NCBI RefSeq assembly: GCF_001428505.1
Contig: NZ_LMHU01000001.1
Span: forward strand, 326,273-390,272
DNA from: Terrabacter sp. Root181
GTDB lineage: Bacteria > Actinomycetota > Actinomycetes > Actinomycetales > Dermatophilaceae
Direction of reading: 5' to 3'
DNA: 64,000 nucleotides
The notes beneath the pieces are model-generated. The model was not told the DNA's origin. It worked only from the letters and a program-made list of their open reading frames with translations, and made no database searches. This document shows, in pieces, positions 26,301 to 34,395 of this stretch; position 1 is the first letter of the stretch; each line of letters opens with the position of its first letter. A program made the translations under genes and the position numbers.

Positions 26301-28556
26301 ACCGACGGTCTGCTCACCTCCACCGGCACCATCAGCGTCGCCATCGGCGCCGACCGCGTCTGGTGGGTCGACGGTGCGGCAGCCCCGGGTGGCGACGGCC
26401 GCTCCACGGCCCCCTTCACGACGCTGACCCCGCTCAACGGGGCCGGCGGCGCGGGCGACCCCGACGGCACGGGCGACTACGTCTTCGTCTACGCCGCCCC
26501 GGGGTCGTATGCCGGTGGGCTGGCCCTCGAGGCCAACCAGCGGCTCTACGGGCAGAAGTTCGGTCTCGCGATCGGCGGTACGACCCTCGTGCCCGCCGGT
26601 GCCACCGCGCCGACGATCACCAACGCCGCCGGCAACGGCCTGACCCTGGCCAACGGGGTCGAGGTCCAGGGCCTCACGGTCTCCGGCGCCTCCGCCGACG
26701 GCATCCACGGCGACGCCGTCACGACCGCGACCATCGGCAGCACCGTCACGGTGAGCGCGAGCACCCAGGACGGCATCGACCTGACCGGCGCGGCCTCGGG
26801 CGGCATCTCCGTCGGCGCGACGGTCACCGGAAGCACCGGTCGCTCGGTCGCCGTCAGCAACCGCAGTGGTGGCACGACGACCTTCTCCGGTGCGATCACC
26901 GGATCGGGGATCGCCCTGACCTCCAACACCGGAGCGACGGTCACCTTCACCGCCCCGCTGACGATCTCGTCCGGCACGGCCAGCGCCTTCAGCGCCACCG
27001 GCGGCGGCACGGTCACGGCCAGCGACCTCACCTCGACCCTGACGAGCACGACCGGCTCGACCCTCGTCGTCGACAGCACGACGATCGGTGCTGCGGGCCT
27101 GAGCTTCCGGTCGGTGAGCGCGAACGGCGCGGCGAACGGCATACGGCTCAACGCCACCGGCAGCTCCGGTGGGCTGACGGTCGTCGGCGGGGGCAACACC
27201 TCCGTGGGCGGCAACGCGAGCGGCGGCACGATCCAGAACACGACTGGAGCGGGCGTCCTGCTGACGAACACCGCCGGCGTCAGCCTCACCAACCTCACGG
27301 TCAGCGGCACCCCGAACGCGCCGGGCATCGACGGGACGGCAGTCGCCGGCTTCTCCTTCACCAACGGCACCGTCTCGGGCAGCGGCACGGCGAAGGCGAG
27401 TGGCCTCCACTCGAGCATCGCCTTCAACGACGACGGACCCACGGTCGCCAACGTCACCGGATCACTCACGGTGTCCGGCTCCGTGCTGACCGGCGGCTAC
27501 GGCGGCGGACTCCACGTCGTCAACCGGAGCGGCGCACTCTCGTCGGTCACCGTCACGAACAACACCGTGCAGAGCCCCGCCGCAGCCGCCGACTCCGTCG
27601 GCTCGGGCGTCCTGCTCAACCTCTCCGGCTCCACCACGACGACCGCCACGATCGGCACGGGGTCGGTCACCGGCAACACCATCACGGGCTACCCGAACGG
27701 CGGCGGCATCATCCTGCTCGGTGGCAACCCAGAAAGCGCGTCGGCCCCCGTCGCGGACTTCGGCACCAGCGGTGCCCACGTGCTCATCGGCAGCAACCTC
27801 GTCGCGGGAGCCAGCAGCGCGAACCCGATGTCGACGCAGTGCATCCAGGTCGCGCTGACCGGTCGCGGCACGAGCTACGTCGACGTCACCGGCAACGGCA
27901 CGGGTGCCGCACCGCTCGGGCTCAACAAGGGCACGTGCGTCTCCGTCGACGTCGACGGCGCCCACGTCCTGACCAGCGCCATCACGGGCAACGTCGTCAA
28001 GCCCCAGGCCCAGCTCGGTGGCGCGTTCGGCATCGCCGGAGGCACGGACCAGAGGCTGCTCGCCGACACCAGCGTCCTCGACAGCGCCGTCCTCAACGCG
28101 ACGATCAGCAGCAACACGGTCTCGTCCTCCGACCGGTCGGGCATCCGCTTCCTGGCCAACTCGCGCGGGACGCTCAACGCGAAGATCGAGAGCAACACCG
28201 TGGCGGCGCCCCTGTCCACCACGGTGGCGAGCGTGCCCGGCATCCGCGTCGACTCCGGGACTGGTTCCAGCGCCGCGATCGACACCACCGTGTGCCTCAA
28301 GATCTCGTCGAACACGACGGCCGGCAACACAGCCGTCGGCACCACCACGCCGGGCATCGGCCTGCGCAAGCAGGGCACCGTGGCAACGACGAACGACTTC
28401 GGCGTCGTCGGCCTGAGCCCGAACCCCGCGACGGGTCCGCAGACCGAGGCCTACGTCTCCGGCCTCAACCCCGCGAGCGCCGCGGGCACCTTCGGCACGG
28501 GGGGCACGGCCGTCCTCTCGGGCAGCAGCTTCATCCCGTGCACCCTGTCCTTCTAG
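23355..28556 (+). CDS. Large secreted Ig-like / cadherin-like / beta-helix protein
   Basis: A 1,733-residue exported protein starting at an ATG behind a GGAGG site. Residues 1-43 form a signal peptide (hydrophobic core ending SASA). After a cysteine-containing domain (44-150) come five SbsA/Big_5-type Ig-like repeats (about 155-680; each opens AP(S/T)xVSxSP and contains FSEPV and D(V/P)D...DPPD), two cadherin-like repeats (about 685-890, VAENQPS, FDFEAKASYSVRVR), a third cadherin/VCBS-like domain (about 892-995) and a long right-handed beta-helix (about 1000-1733). No sortase motif or C-terminal membrane anchor is seen, so it is released or bound non-covalently. It leads a five-gene run with three tail-collar proteins and a GNAT gene. 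Confidence 0.85.
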   Translation: MSRAGGSTTARPITPFHRFHRIAAACALLLVAALLGPAGSASAAPSTGEMSYACALKSNGLLRAVTSLGECKSTETKVAFKPGPVLVCIQPSGSTRLTKNARDCKPPATFKTLPPLAGTVYFCAALPSGTLRYVTGPGQCLTGEVQVQVTPNDAAPSVTSTSPTTNATHVGTSVTPAFTFSEPVTATVASFALDCDSAAIPFSISGSTTSTVTLHPTGSLPQGAACSVTAYAAGISDVDTLDPPDNPAADRTVSFTTDTAPSLVSSSPVGDATGVATSTDIVLTFSEPIDVAADAFTLSCGGPNLAYAVTGSGTLTVTVNPTANLPQTATCSLTAPASAITDVDAGDPPDALTAALSVTFVTVDAAPSVVATTPVDGATSVSTTAALAVTFSEPVTLAAGALTLSCDSGPVTTTPGTADQITYTFTPTSALTEGDACTATVDKTKVSDVDAVDPPDHPAADRVFSFVVDTAPFVVSSSPADGGTDVPATGALTVTFNEPVTVALDSFGLTCNATPVAFTLGGSGTTTATLTPTGALPGAASCILTVVATKVHDVDAGDPPDTMAANYTAGFTTVDTAPTVVSTSPADGATNVSAGATITVTFSEPVTADADAFGLECPTGTTTAFSLSGSGTAVWTLDPTGLLPAATDCTLTITGSQIHDVDTVDPPDTMVGTVTATFAVAANSAPTALSLSPSTVAENQPSATAVGTFTSTDPDPGDTFTYARVAGSGDTDNASFAIVGDELRTAASFDFEAKASYSVRVRTIDSAGNFFEKTFTITVTDVNEAPTDITLTNSSVPENQPVGTLVGTLGALDPDADQTHTFSVVTVASLGCGGTYADGASFSVSTGSLVTAASLNFEAKSSYSVCVRATDSGSPVKTFDKVLTITVTNVNEAPVVGGDSYSGAIGNTLAVRGVTATGPSTALTGDLPLANDSDPEGATLSVVAGTIATTGGGSATINADGTFSYLPGVGDVSQTDTFTYTVTDGLLTSTGTISVAIGADRVWWVDGAAAPGGDGRSTAPFTTLTPLNGAGGAGDPDGTGDYVFVYAAPGSYAGGLALEANQRLYGQKFGLAIGGTTLVPAGATAPTITNAAGNGLTLANGVEVQGLTVSGASADGIHGDAVTTATIGSTVTVSASTQDGIDLTGAASGGISVGATVTGSTGRSVAVSNRSGGTTTFSGAITGSGIALTSNTGATVTFTAPLTISSGTASAFSATGGGTVTASDLTSTLTSTTGSTLVVDSTTIGAAGLSFRSVSANGAANGIRLNATGSSGGLTVVGGGNTSVGGNASGGTIQNTTGAGVLLTNTAGVSLTNLTVSGTPNAPGIDGTAVAGFSFTNGTVSGSGTAKASGLHSSIAFNDDGPTVANVTGSLTVSGSVLTGGYGGGLHVVNRSGALSSVTVTNNTVQSPAAAADSVGSGVLLNLSGSTTTTATIGTGSVTGNTITGYPNGGGIILLGGNPESASAPVADFGTSGAHVLIGSNLVAGASSANPMSTQCIQVALTGRGTSYVDVTGNGTGAAPLGLNKGTCVSVDVDGAHVLTSAITGNVVKPQAQLGGAFGIAGGTDQRLLADTSVLDSAVLNATISSNTVSSSDRSGIRFLANSRGTLNAKIESNTVAAPLSTTVASVPGIRVDSGTGSSAAIDTTVCLKISSNTTAGNTAVGTTTPGIGLRKQGTVATTNDFGVVGLSPNPATGPQTEAYVSGLNPASAAGTFGTGGTAVLSGSSFIPCTLSF

Positions 28557-28566
28557 GAGGAGCCAC

Positions 28567-29073
28567 ATGTCCGATCCCTTTATCGGCGAGATCAAGCTCG
28601 TCGCCTTCGGCTACCCCCCGAAGGGGTGGGCGCTGTGCAACGGGCAGCTGCTCCCGATCAACCAGAACCAGGCACTCTTCTCCCTCCTCGGGACGATGTA
28701 CGGCGGCAACGGGACGACCACCTTCGCCCTGCCCGACCTCCGGGGCCGGGTCCCGCTCCACACCGGGCAGGGCCTCACGCAGGGGCAGGTGCTCGGCGAG
28801 GCCAGCCACACCCTGATCGTCAGCGAGCTGCCGGCGCACCTGCACCCCGTCACCGCCACGAGCGCCGGCGCCACGACCGAGGCCCCCAGCGTGGACGTGA
28901 CGCTCGCGACGAGCGCCGGGTCGCCGGCCTACGCACCGGCGCAGAACCTCGTCGCCATGGACGGGGGCGCGTTCACCACCGTCGGCGGCAACCAGCCGCA
29001 CGAGAACCGGCAGCCCTACCTCGCCATGTTCATGTGCATCGCCCTCGTCGGCATCTTCCCGTCGCGCAACTAG
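28567..29073 (+). CDS. Tail-collar domain (MdpB-like) protein 1
   Basis: A 168-residue protein of the phage tail-collar/microcystin-dependent protein family. The hallmark N-terminal block is FIGEIKLVAFGYPPKGWALC, then LLPINQNQALFSLLGTMYGG and TFALPDLRGRVP; the C-terminus ends with an MQPY-like QPYLAMFMCIA segment. A strong GGAGG site precedes the ATG. It is the first of three paralogues in a row. No phage genes surround them, so this is a bacterial use of the fold, probably as a secreted or surface component. Confidence 0.88.
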   Translation: MSDPFIGEIKLVAFGYPPKGWALCNGQLLPINQNQALFSLLGTMYGGNGTTTFALPDLRGRVPLHTGQGLTQGQVLGEASHTLIVSELPAHLHPVTATSAGATTEAPSVDVTLATSAGSPAYAPAQNLVAMDGGAFTTVGGNQPHENRQPYLAMFMCIALVGIFPSRN

Positions 29074-29081
29074 GAGAGACC

Positions 29082-29594
29082 ATGAGCGAGCCCTACATCG
29101 GCGAGATCCGCCTGTTCGGCGGCACCTTCGCGCCCGTCGGCTGGCTGGCCTGCAACGGCCAGCTGCTGCCGATCGGCGTGTACGACGCCCTCTTCAACCT
29201 CATCGGCACGACCTACGGCGGCGACGGTCAGACGACGTTCGCCGTGCCCGACCTGCGCGGTCGGATTCCGGTGCACGCCGACGGCTCCGGCTACGTCCTC
29301 GGCCAGTCGGGAGGCGTCGAGTCGGTCACCCTCACGACCTCGCAGATGCCGGCGCACACCCACCCGGTCATGGGGTCCTCGGCCACCGCGTCCGTCACCT
29401 CAGCCACCGGCAACGTCCCGGCCACGACCGCGGGTGTGACCGTCTTCGCCTACGGCACCGACCAGCCGCACACGACGCTGCACCCGTCCACGGTGGCCCC
29501 CAGCGGCGGCTTCCAGCCGCACGACAACATGCAGCCCTACCTGTGCATCACCTTCATCATCGCCACCGAGGGCATCTATCCCAGCCAGAACTGA
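29082..29594 (+). CDS. Tail-collar domain (MdpB-like) protein 2
   Basis: A 170-residue paralogue of its neighbours: YIGEIRLFGGTFAPVGWLAC at the N-terminus, TTYGGDGQTTFAVPDLRGR in the middle and QPHDNMQPYLCITFIIA at the end. The spacing to the previous stop is 8 bases with a GGAGAG ribosome site. The middle region, after residue 90, differs strongly from the other two, as expected if it is the exposed variable part. Confidence 0.88.
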   Translation: MSEPYIGEIRLFGGTFAPVGWLACNGQLLPIGVYDALFNLIGTTYGGDGQTTFAVPDLRGRIPVHADGSGYVLGQSGGVESVTLTTSQMPAHTHPVMGSSATASVTSATGNVPATTAGVTVFAYGTDQPHTTLHPSTVAPSGGFQPHDNMQPYLCITFIIATEGIYPSQN

Positions 29595-29603
29595 GGTACC
29601 GCC

Positions 29604-30125
29604 ATGACCGACCCCTTCCTGGCCGAGATCCGCATCGTCGGCTTCAACTTCGCGCCGAGCGGCTGGGCCACCTGCGACGGTCAGCTCATCCCGATCAGCC
29701 AGAACACCGCCCTCTTCTCCCTGCTCGGCACCTTCTACGGCGGCGACGGCAGGTCTACGTTCGCGCTGCCCAACCTTGCCGGGTCAGCGCCCATGCACCC
29801 CGGGCAAGGTCCCGGCCTGACGCCGCGCGACCTCGGTGAGGTCGGCGGCGAGCCCAACGTGACGCTCATCCAGGGCGAGATGCCCGTCCACAACCATGGG
29901 GTGGCGGCGTCGCAGGCCGAGGGTGGCGACCGCAGTCCCGCAGCCAGCCTGCCCGCCGCCGAGGCAGGCGGCATCAACTCGTACGCGCCGCCCGGCGCCC
30001 CCGCCCAGATGGCGCCCACCATGACGGGTGCGGCAGGTGGGAACCTGCCGCACAACAACCTGCAGCCGTCCCTGGTGGTGACCTTCGTCATCGCGCTGCA
30101 GGGCATCTTCCCGCAGCGGCCCTGA
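29604..30125 (+). CDS. Tail-collar domain (MdpB-like) protein 3
   Basis: A 173-residue third paralogue: FLAEIRIVGFNFAPSGWATC, TFYGGDGRSTFALPNLAG and NNLQPSLVVTFVIALQGIFP. Here the LRGR of the other two copies has become LAGS. It follows 9 bases after copy 2 and ends 16 bases before the GNAT start. Three non-identical copies suggest a hetero-oligomer. Confidence 0.88.
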   Translation: MTDPFLAEIRIVGFNFAPSGWATCDGQLIPISQNTALFSLLGTFYGGDGRSTFALPNLAGSAPMHPGQGPGLTPRDLGEVGGEPNVTLIQGEMPVHNHGVAASQAEGGDRSPAASLPAAEAGGINSYAPPGAPAQMAPTMTGAAGGNLPHNNLQPSLVVTFVIALQGIFPQRP

Positions 30126-30141
30126 GGTGGGCGGAGAGCGT

Positions 30142-30657
30142 ATGCCGTCCGCCCCCGACGTGAGGTCGCCGGCCGTCACGCTGCGCCGCGCGACCGACGC
30201 GGACCGCGAGCTGCTCCTCGCCGTCTACCGATCCACCCGAGCGGCCGAGCTCGACCTCGTACCCTGGGACGAGGCGACGAAGACGGCCTTCGTCACGCAG
30301 CAGTTCGAGGCTCAGGACCGTGCGTGGTCGCAGCAGCGTCCCGATGCCGAGCGCAACGTGGTGCTCGTCGACGGCGTGTCGGCGGGGCGGCTCTACGTCG
30401 ACCGCACGGCGGACGAGATCCGGGTCCTCGACATCACCCTGCTGCCCGAGCACCGTGGTCGTGGCGTGGGGGAGGCGCTGCTCGAGCCGGTGCTGGCCGA
30501 GGGTGACCGCGACGGTCTGCCCGTGACGATCCACGTCGAGCGCCACAACCCCGCGCTGCGTCTCTATGCCCGGCTCGGCTTCGAGGTCGGCGAGGACCTC
30601 GGCGGCGTCTACCTCTTCCTGAGCCGTCCGGCCCGTCAGCCGAAGACGGCCTCGTAG
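30142..30657 (+). CDS. GNAT family N-acetyltransferase
   Basis: A 171-residue acetyltransferase with the GNAT acetyl-CoA loop (LPEHRGRGVGEALL, about 107-120) and the later NPALRLYARLGFE block. The ATG at 30142, behind GGAGAG, is preferred to a GTG 5 codons upstream; it lies within a copy of the genome-typical GTATGCCG motif. It is the last gene of the tail-collar run and overlaps the convergent DUF6916-like gene by 22 bases. The substrate may be one of the exported neighbours. Confidence 0.85.
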   Translation: MPSAPDVRSPAVTLRRATDADRELLLAVYRSTRAAELDLVPWDEATKTAFVTQQFEAQDRAWSQQRPDAERNVVLVDGVSAGRLYVDRTADEIRVLDITLLPEHRGRGVGEALLEPVLAEGDRDGLPVTIHVERHNPALRLYARLGFEVGEDLGGVYLFLSRPARQPKTAS

Positions 30658-30953
30658 CGGTGCCGGCCGTCGGCGCCCGGGCCGATGGGCACGAGGAAGA
30701 GGTCGAAGCCGCCGAGGGCATCGTGCTCGAGACGGTGCATGCCTTGTGCCGACGGGGGATTCGGGCCGCCCGCGAAGGTCAGGGTGAACGGCTCCCGCGT
30801 CGGCCCGCCGGCACGCCCGCGGCTGACCTCCGCGAGCACGACCGAGAAGCCGCCTCCGCCGCCGTCGCCATCCCCTGAGCCGGACACGGCGAACGCGGAC
30901 CCGACGTGCGGCTCGAAGTCGCCCGCTCCGACCCCGGCGAGGTCGAGCGTCAC
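30636..30953 (-). CDS. DUF6916-like protein 1
   Basis: A 105-residue protein with FEPHVGSAF at the N-terminus and the C-terminal family block REPFTLTFAGG...GMHRLEHDALGGFDLFLVPIGP, ending YEAVF. DUF6916 genes recur next to tail-collar triplets in actinobacteria and proteobacteria; the function is unknown. The GTG start overlaps the stop of the exported homologue upstream (GTGA). Confidence 0.7.
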   Translation of the reverse strand: MTLDLAGVGAGDFEPHVGSAFAVSGSGDGDGGGGGFSVVLAEVSRGRAGGPTREPFTLTFAGGPNPPSAQGMHRLEHDALGGFDLFLVPIGPGADGRHRYEAVFG

Positions 30954-31333
30954 AGGCGGTTCACCACGGCGGTCCACGTCTTGCCCGTCGGGCCGGGCAC
31001 GAGGTGGAGCGGCGTCGTCGTGAAGCCGGATCGGCTGACGCCGTAGGTGTCCTCGCGCGAGCCCATCGTCGAGGTGAAGTGCAGCGCGTAGCGCCGGTCG
31101 GAGCCCGGCGTCCCGGGCAGGTCGTTGACAGCGGACAACCGGCCGGTCCAGGCCGACGTCGCCGACTTCGCCGAGAAGGAGCTGCCGACCAGGGGGGTCC
31201 ATCGCGACCGGCTCAGCAGGTCGACCGGGGCCTTGGCTGCCGCTGCGGTGCCGGCGCCTGCCGCCGTCACAGCTGTGGCCACCGCGGCTGCGGGAACGGC
31301 CTGAAGCACTCGTCGACGACTGATCACGACCAT
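30950..31333 (-). CDS. DUF6916-like protein 2 with Tat signal
   Basis: A 127-residue protein with a twin-arginine signal (SRRRVLQAVPAAAVATAVTA, about 5-24, then an AAAA cleavage region), so it is exported folded. The mature part (TPLVGSSFSAK...TPLHLVPGPTGKTWTAVVNR) resembles the partner downstream. It is coupled by GTGA overlap to the cytoplasmic-looking DUF6916-like gene. Together with the secreted giant protein and tail-collar set, it points to an extracellular assembly. Confidence 0.65.
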   Translation of the reverse strand: MVVISRRRVLQAVPAAAVATAVTAAGAGTAAAAKAPVDLLSRSRWTPLVGSSFSAKSATSAWTGRLSAVNDLPGTPGSDRRYALHFTSTMGSREDTYGVSRSGFTTTPLHLVPGPTGKTWTAVVNRL

Positions 31334-31522
31334 GTCCGTACGCCTCTCGACACCCCCGCGGCGCCGGGGCTCTCCGGCACCCTCGCATCATCCCGCGCGG
31401 GCGTGCGTGCGTCAGCCGAACGGCATACGCCATCGGGCAACTCGGCAGGTGGCGAGCAGGGAGGCGCCGGGCCGGGTGCGCCCGCTTCTTGAGCGCCACC
31501 CGGCCCGGTCAAAGGTGGCCGC

Positions 31523-32491
31523 TCAGCGGGCGGCCCGGGCCCCGACGAGGTCATCCGTCTCGTCGGGGGGTCTGGGGGTGTCCGGCGAGGAGTCCGGTGC
31601 GGAGAGGGGCGCGGCGTCGGACGGGCGGCGCTCGGCGAGACCGGCCATGCCCCACCGCACCGCCGCCGTGCCGAGGTGCCCGAGCGGTCGCGCCACGAGC
31701 GTCGAGACGACGCCGGGCAGCGGGATGCCGAGCATCTCGCGGGCCCACCCGGGCAGCAGGGACACGCCGCCGGAGGCGAGGGTCCCGTAGCCGGGGCGGG
31801 CGTAGAAGGGTAGCGGGGGATCGAGCAGCAGGAAGCGCGCGGCCTCGCGTGCGGCCGGTGACGACTCGAGCTCGGGTCGGTAGGAGGCGAGGACGGTCCG
31901 CAGCTCGGCGACCGAGGTCGGCGGGTCGACGACGCCGAGGCGCCCGGCGGGGATGCCGGCCTGCGCGACGTAGACGTCGGCCTCGGCATCGGTCAGCGGC
32001 TCGTCGCCGAAGGTCTGATAGCCCCGGAGGAAGGAGTCGATCTCGGCGGCATGCACCCACATGAGCAGGTGCGGGTCGTCGGCGCGGTAGGGCCGGCCGA
32101 GGTGGTCCTTGCCGCGCACCCGCTCGTGGATCGAGCGGACCATCGCGATGGCCTCCTCGGCGTGCTCGACCGTGCCGAAGGTCGTCGTCGCGAGGTAGTG
32201 GCTCGTGCGCTGGAGGCGCCCCCACGGGTCGCTCTTGTAGCCGCTGTGGCCGGCGACCCCGGCCATCGCCATCGGGTGCAGCATCTGCAGGAGCAGCGAC
32301 GCGACGCCGGCCGGGAACATCGACGCGTCGGCGTGCACGCGCCACACCGGGTCCTCGGGGGTGAACCACCGCTCGCCCTCCGCACCCCAGATCCGCTGCG
32401 CACGGTCGGGCGCGTCATCGCCCGCGACCCTGCTGCGCAGCATGAGGCCGAGCCGGCGCTGGACCAGCCGGGCACCTGCGGTGTGGCTCAT
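31523..32491 (-). CDS. Oxygenase MpaB family protein (DUF2236)
   Basis: A 322-residue member of the MpaB/latex-clearing-protein family of heme b oxygenases. The core residues include the PVWRVHADASMFPAG block (about 49-63), MAGVAGHSGYKSDP and LLMWVHAAEIDSF, where the conserved histidines would bind heme. The substrate is unknown. The ATG at 32491 is supported by a TATGGT -10 box seven bases upstream; a start six codons earlier is possible. The C-terminal 45 residues are low complexity. Confidence 0.83.
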   Translation of the reverse strand: MSHTAGARLVQRRLGLMLRSRVAGDDAPDRAQRIWGAEGERWFTPEDPVWRVHADASMFPAGVASLLLQMLHPMAMAGVAGHSGYKSDPWGRLQRTSHYLATTTFGTVEHAEEAIAMVRSIHERVRGKDHLGRPYRADDPHLLMWVHAAEIDSFLRGYQTFGDEPLTDAEADVYVAQAGIPAGRLGVVDPPTSVAELRTVLASYRPELESSPAAREAARFLLLDPPLPFYARPGYGTLASGGVSLLPGWAREMLGIPLPGVVSTLVARPLGHLGTAAVRWGMAGLAERRPSDAAPLSAPDSSPDTPRPPDETDDLVGARAAR

Positions 32492-32504
32492 GGTCGAGAC
32501 CATA
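32492..32504 (-). promoter_or_regulatory. Leaderless -10 box of the MpaB-type gene
   Basis: TATGGT on the minus strand (32504-32499), seven bases before the ATG at 32491. Confidence 0.45.
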
Positions 32505-32553
32505 ACCACAGGTCAGCGGCGTGCGGAAACGACCTGTCCACCCTTTGTCCGCG

Positions 32554-32958
32554 TCAGCCCAGGGTGATGCGGATGCCGGCGCGTGGACCGCGGGGTCGGA
32601 CGCGGTCGGTGACCGCCGCCACGGCGTCGCCGAGCCGGGCCATGACGTACTTGCGGCCGATGGCGCGCTTGACCGCGGCGACGCCCTCCGAGCTGCGGTC
32701 GACGACGGCCGTGCCGGCATACGTCGGGGCCCCGTCGGGCACGCGCCCACGCATGTCGCACGGCCGTAGCTCGACCCGCGACGTGTGCGCGAGGCGCTTG
32801 AGCTTGCCGCTCGGGTCGACGGTGACGACGACGAGCTCGCCCGCGTCACGCGAGATCCACACGGCCGACGACACCGGGACCCCCGTCCGGCGGAACGTCG
32901 TCAGCGACACGTAGCGGTTGGCGTTGACGACGTCGAGGTCGTCCGGCATGGGGCTCAC
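32554..32958 (-). CDS. PPOX class F420-dependent oxidoreductase
   Basis: A 134-residue split-barrel flavin/F420-binding protein: YVSLTTFRRTGVPVSSAVWI at the N-terminus, GKLKRLAHTSRVELRPCDMRG in the middle. These patterns mark the PPOX F420-dependent subgroup. The frame starts at a GTG with TACGCT (32970-32965) six bases upstream; an ATG three codons in is the alternative. A second member of the family is at 56657. The substrate is unknown. Confidence 0.83.
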   Translation of the reverse strand: MSPMPDDLDVVNANRYVSLTTFRRTGVPVSSAVWISRDAGELVVVTVDPSGKLKRLAHTSRVELRPCDMRGRVPDGAPTYAGTAVVDRSSEGVAAVKRAIGRKYVMARLGDAVAAVTDRVRPRGPRAGIRITLG

Positions 32959-32970
32959 GCCGCCAGCGTA
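32959..32970 (-). promoter_or_regulatory. Leaderless -10 box of the PPOX gene
   Basis: TACGCT on the minus strand, six bases before the GTG at 32958; it overlaps a GTATGCCG copy at 32968. Confidence 0.45.
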
Positions 32971-33021
32971 TGCCGTGTGGTCGCCCGTGGACGCACGCCG
33001 GCACGGTGCCGAGCCGGCGCC

Positions 33022-34395
33022 TCAGACGAGCGTGCGGACCACCGCGACCACGCCGATGGTGAGGGCCGTCCCCGCCATCAGAGCCGCAGTCGTCGTGGCG
33101 GTCGCACCACCGCGACCCGGGCGACGTGCCAGGACGGTGGCCGTCGTCGTGAAGGCCGCGAGGAGCAGTGCGAGGTTCATGAGGTTGGCCGCGTCACCAC
33201 GTCGCTGCGAGGAGTCGACGGCCTCGTGCTGGGCGGCGAGGAGCGCGTCGTAGTCGGCCGGTTCGGACGTGACCATCGCGACGACGGCGGGCGGGACCCC
33301 GTCGGACTCGCTCGGCGGCGCCGTCATCGCCGTCGCGACCTGCGCCCACGTGGACGCCGCTGCGGCGTCGGCGCTCGCGAGCTCTGACTGACCCGGCACG
33401 TCGTCGCCCACGGCGACGAACTGCCTTGCGAGGGAGAGCATCCCGAGCTGCACCTGCTGGTGCTGGCTCCGGAGCGCGAACGAGCTGAAGAGCTGGCTCG
33501 CGAGCAGTGAGCCCGTGATCGTCGTCGCCCGCCGTGACGACTCAGCATCGTCGCGAGCCGACCCGCTCGAGAGCACGAGCTGCGCCGCCGTCAGGACCGG
33601 GAGCAGCAGCCACGCGACGAGGGCCACGCCTGCGCCCACCCGCTGGGCACGCGTCCGCTCCTGCCACGGCTGGGGGACGAGCCCGACGTCCTCGCCGTCG
33701 CCGGGGGACGAGCCGCCGGACGCCGACCTCGCCGTCGACCCCGCCGCCGGGTCCGCCTGCGGTCGGTGCCGGTTGCCAGCGGTGCGCAGGACGACGAACG
33801 CGGCCGCGGCGACCACCGACAGGGCAGCCAGGCGCAACGCCCACGCCGCTCGCTCGTCGCCGTCGGCCACGGCGTCCTCGACGCCTTGCGGGTCGGCCCC
33901 GGCGGTGGTGAGCGCGTCCGCGAGACGGGTGCTCACGGCATACCCGTGGTCGGCCCGCTCGTAGTCGGCGGACAGCAAGGAGCTGCCGGCCTGCTGCAGC
34001 CCGGCCCGGAGCTCACCGGCGGCCTTGCGCAGCGTCGCGGCCTCCGCGGCCGCCAGCCGGCTGCCCGGGGTGGCGAGACCCTGCGAGGTGACCGTGTCGG
34101 ACGCGTCCTGGAAGGCATCGGCTCGCACCTCGAGCAGCGCGAGGTCGAGCGCGACCGGCGCCTGGTCCTGGTAGAGGTGACGCAGCTCCTCGACGGTGAG
34201 CGCCATCGAGCGCGTCTCGAGTCGGGTCGACTGCAGCCAGTCGCCACTCGCCTGGGCGGCGAGCCAGGTGCCCGCAGCCAGAAGCGCGGCGATGAGGACG
34301 GAGACGACGACCTGCGCCGGGTTCGAGCGGACCCGGGCAGCCCAGTCGTGCAGGCGTGCTGCGGCACGTTCGGTCAGCGCGTCGTCGCCGCTCAC
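33022..34395 (-). CDS. Hypothetical membrane protein
   Basis: A 457-residue protein with membrane segments near residues 25-45, about 190-210, about 260-280 and two at the C-terminus, separated by alanine-rich, probably extracytoplasmic helical regions. The architecture resembles a sensor (two large helical loops) but there is no kinase or HAMP motif. The GTG overlaps the lipoprotein stop (GTGA at 34395-34392), so the pair is co-translated. Confidence 0.65.
   Translation of the reverse strand: MSGDDALTERAAARLHDWAARVRSNPAQVVVSVLIAALLAAGTWLAAQASGDWLQSTRLETRSMALTVEELRHLYQDQAPVALDLALLEVRADAFQDASDTVTSQGLATPGSRLAAAEAATLRKAAGELRAGLQQAGSSLLSADYERADHGYAVSTRLADALTTAGADPQGVEDAVADGDERAAWALRLAALSVVAAAAFVVLRTAGNRHRPQADPAAGSTARSASGGSSPGDGEDVGLVPQPWQERTRAQRVGAGVALVAWLLLPVLTAAQLVLSSGSARDDAESSRRATTITGSLLASQLFSSFALRSQHQQVQLGMLSLARQFVAVGDDVPGQSELASADAAAASTWAQVATAMTAPPSESDGVPPAVVAMVTSEPADYDALLAAQHEAVDSSQRRGDAANLMNLALLLAAFTTTATVLARRPGRGGATATTTAALMAGTALTIGVVAVVRTLV

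Noticed and set aside
25202-28816. A long plus-strand frame of 1,204 codons overlapping the secreted protein
   Set aside because: Its translation is dominated by R, H, P and G with no domains; it is a high-GC shadow of the true frame at 23355-28556.
28567-30125. Tail-collar genes as part of a prophage
   Set aside because: There is no integrase, terminase, capsid or lysis gene, and the neighbours are an exported giant protein, GNAT and DUF6916 genes.
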